Position numbers and translations under genes: made by a program
The notes under the pieces: model-generated
What the model was told of the DNA's origin: nothing
Database searches by the model: none
The model's input: only the letters and a program-made list of their open reading frames with translations
From: Wyeomyia smithii
Taxonomy: Eukaryota > Arthropoda > Insecta > Diptera > Culicidae
DNA length: 64,000 bases
Direction of reading: 5' to 3'
Assembly (NCBI RefSeq): GCF_029784165.1
Contig: NC_073694.1
Span: 161,276,995-161,340,994 of the forward strand
In this document: piece by piece, positions 62,620-64,000 of the stretch
Layout of the letters: each line of letters starts with the position of its first letter
Numbering within the stretch: position 1 is the stretch's first letter

Positions 62620-63970
62620 TGGAAGATGCATTTCTGGTTGCATTGCTCTCAGTATATGGAGATTTGTTGAAGCGTGATTTCATGGAATCGCTTTGTTTGC
62701 CAAAGTCCATACTCAGACAGAATTGCTCCAATAGGAGGGATGTTTCAAACCTTTGAACACGCTGGCTTTTACATGACGGAATGAGTAGCAGTACAACATA
62801 ACTTAGAAATTTATCGTTCGCGCTCCGACTGGACGGTTACGAACATTTTGAGCTGTTTTATGCCCTTGTTCTATGATTTTTCTAGCTTTTGAGTAAATAC
62901 TGAAACACATTGACAATTTTTAATTTAATTATGTAGAAATCTTGTCGGTCAGCATGACAAATAAATTTTGATTGCGATTGTTTTGGCATTTTGTTAAATC
63001 TACTTAGTACTCGGTCTTGTTAGATATGCATATTTGCATTTTTTTAAATCTTCTAGCTATGAATGCATGCAAGTTTGCCAGTTTTCCATACTCAGTAGGT
63101 ATCTTCGCTTTATTATTCAAGAAGTAAGTATTAATCAACGCGAAATACCGTGTCTCCGCGCGTATGCGTCGGTAAGAGAGAATAGAGCGGTCGCGCATAG
63201 CTTTCCGGGGTAAACGTGTCTTCGGCCCAGGTGAGGTTTGCTCAACTATAGATTTTCGGTGTGTTGTGACTTCCGAGGTGTACCAAACCATTTATTCGCA
63301 GACTATCCACCCGTAGGTTCTATTCCAGCACGCAGTGATTCAGAGTTGGTTCCGTTCGTTCGAGAATGTCGTAAATAATTAATCGCGACAAAACATCGTA
63401 ATCAATCGCCACCAAATATCGCAATTATTTGCAATTAATATCAGGATTATACGCGACTCGTTTGTCAACGCACACATCTTTTTTTTTCTTTTTCTTTCTT
63501 TTTTCGTTAGTTTCGAACAGCGATGGCCAAGCAAAGAGGCTGTTTTTGAAGTTCTCTTGCTGACCGCTTGCAGTATGTGTTGAGGGTCTATATATTAACT
63601 TTTTTCGTGTTTTTGGTTAATGCATATCTGGTTGCATTCCATACAGTATATGGAGATACTCGAATAGACAGAATTGATCCACTAGGTGAGATGTTTTGAA
63701 ACTTTGAACACACTGGCTTTCACAAGACGAAATGGGAAGCATTACAATATAATTTAGAAATTTATCGTTCGCGCTCCGACTGGAAGGTTACGTACATTTT
63801 GCCTAGTTTTATGCTCTTGATTTATGATTTGTCTAGCTTTTGAACAATTATTGAAACACGGAATAATTTTTTTTATTAATGTTGAAATATTGTCGGTCAG
63901 CTTTCCAACAAGGATCATTATGGCACAAGTTCAAAAATATAAAACCAATCATGATTACTATGGTGTCTCG
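62620..63970. repeat. diverged direct duplication, ~1 kb period
   Basis: The segment 62620-62960 (ggttgcattgctctcagtatatgg, tagaaatttatcgttcgcgctccgactgg, gatttttctagcttttga, ttgtcggtcagc) recurs in the same order at 63630-63905. The part 62880-63270 between them is itself similar to 23640-23980. So a dispersed repeat of at least 0.7 kb is present in two tandem copies running off the window's end, plus a relative at 23.6 kb. No coding frame above 95 codons. Confidence 0.75.
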
Positions 63971-64000
63971 AGGATAAATTGGGAACCTAATGTTGTAAAT

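Overview
This 64 kb window looks like a piece of a culicine mosquito chromosome (Aedes or a close relative). The evidence is AT-rich, intron-poor DNA packed with mosquito-type transposable elements: a Juan-like Jockey-clade retrotransposon, an I-clade retrotransposon with RNase H, RTE and CR1 remnants, ITmD37E-type mariners, tRNA-derived SINEs (one resembling Aedes Feilai), many MITEs and long microsatellites. Almost all coding capacity belongs to mobile elements. The only convincing host coding sequence is one exon on the minus strand (35061-35383). It encodes a glycosylated N-terminus and the first membrane helix of an aminergic (probably beta-octopamine-type) GPCR and ends in a GTGAGT splice donor. 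The next exon would lie at lower coordinates and is not recognisable here, so 1-35060 is probably intronic or intergenic to that gene.

Layout. 1-8.9 kb: AT-rich DNA with a SINE fragment (3.2 kb), a TA-flanked inverted-repeat element (3.94-4.89 kb) and a decayed mariner with both terminal repeats (5.64-6.87 kb). 8.96-20.03 kb: a TA-flanked inverted-repeat element split by two full-length non-LTR retrotransposons, I-clade on the minus strand (9080-14951, 12-bp target duplication) and Juan-like on the plus strand (15387-19814, 13-bp target duplication). Each carries an initiator and a downstream promoter motif at exactly +28. 20-32 kb: several foldback elements, an unidentified 1.2 kb segment between 26-bp direct repeats, a 301-bp MITE, and CR1 and RNase-H-type retroelement remnants. 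31.9-35 kb: a foldback element and a tRNA-Leu-complementary site that may be an LTR-retrotransposon primer site. 35.0-35.5 kb: the GPCR exon. 37.2-38.5 kb: a (TA)n array and a ~930-bp (CTGT)n array. 38.5-39.5 kb: a SINE inside a MITE inside a mariner. 45.5 kb: a textbook hAT MITE. 46.1-54.1 kb: one RTE-type retrotransposon broken up by at least three later insertions, including a 3.7 kb long-inverted-repeat element that holds the 3' half of a Helitron, which itself holds a microsatellite and a SINE. 54.1-55.4 kb: CR1 remnant with a SINE. 55.4-61.2 kb: mostly featureless. 61.2-64 kb: a perfect 60-bp palindrome, a TTTAGAG satellite and a diverged ~1 kb direct duplication.

Functionally there is no operon-like cooperation; the content is a record of nested insertions. 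The intact pieces are Juan ORF1 and, apart from single-base lesions, the I-clade ORFs. Each two-ORF element has ORF2 starting inside the last codons of ORF1, as expected for termination-reinitiation. No CRISPR array, rRNA or genuine tRNA gene was seen.
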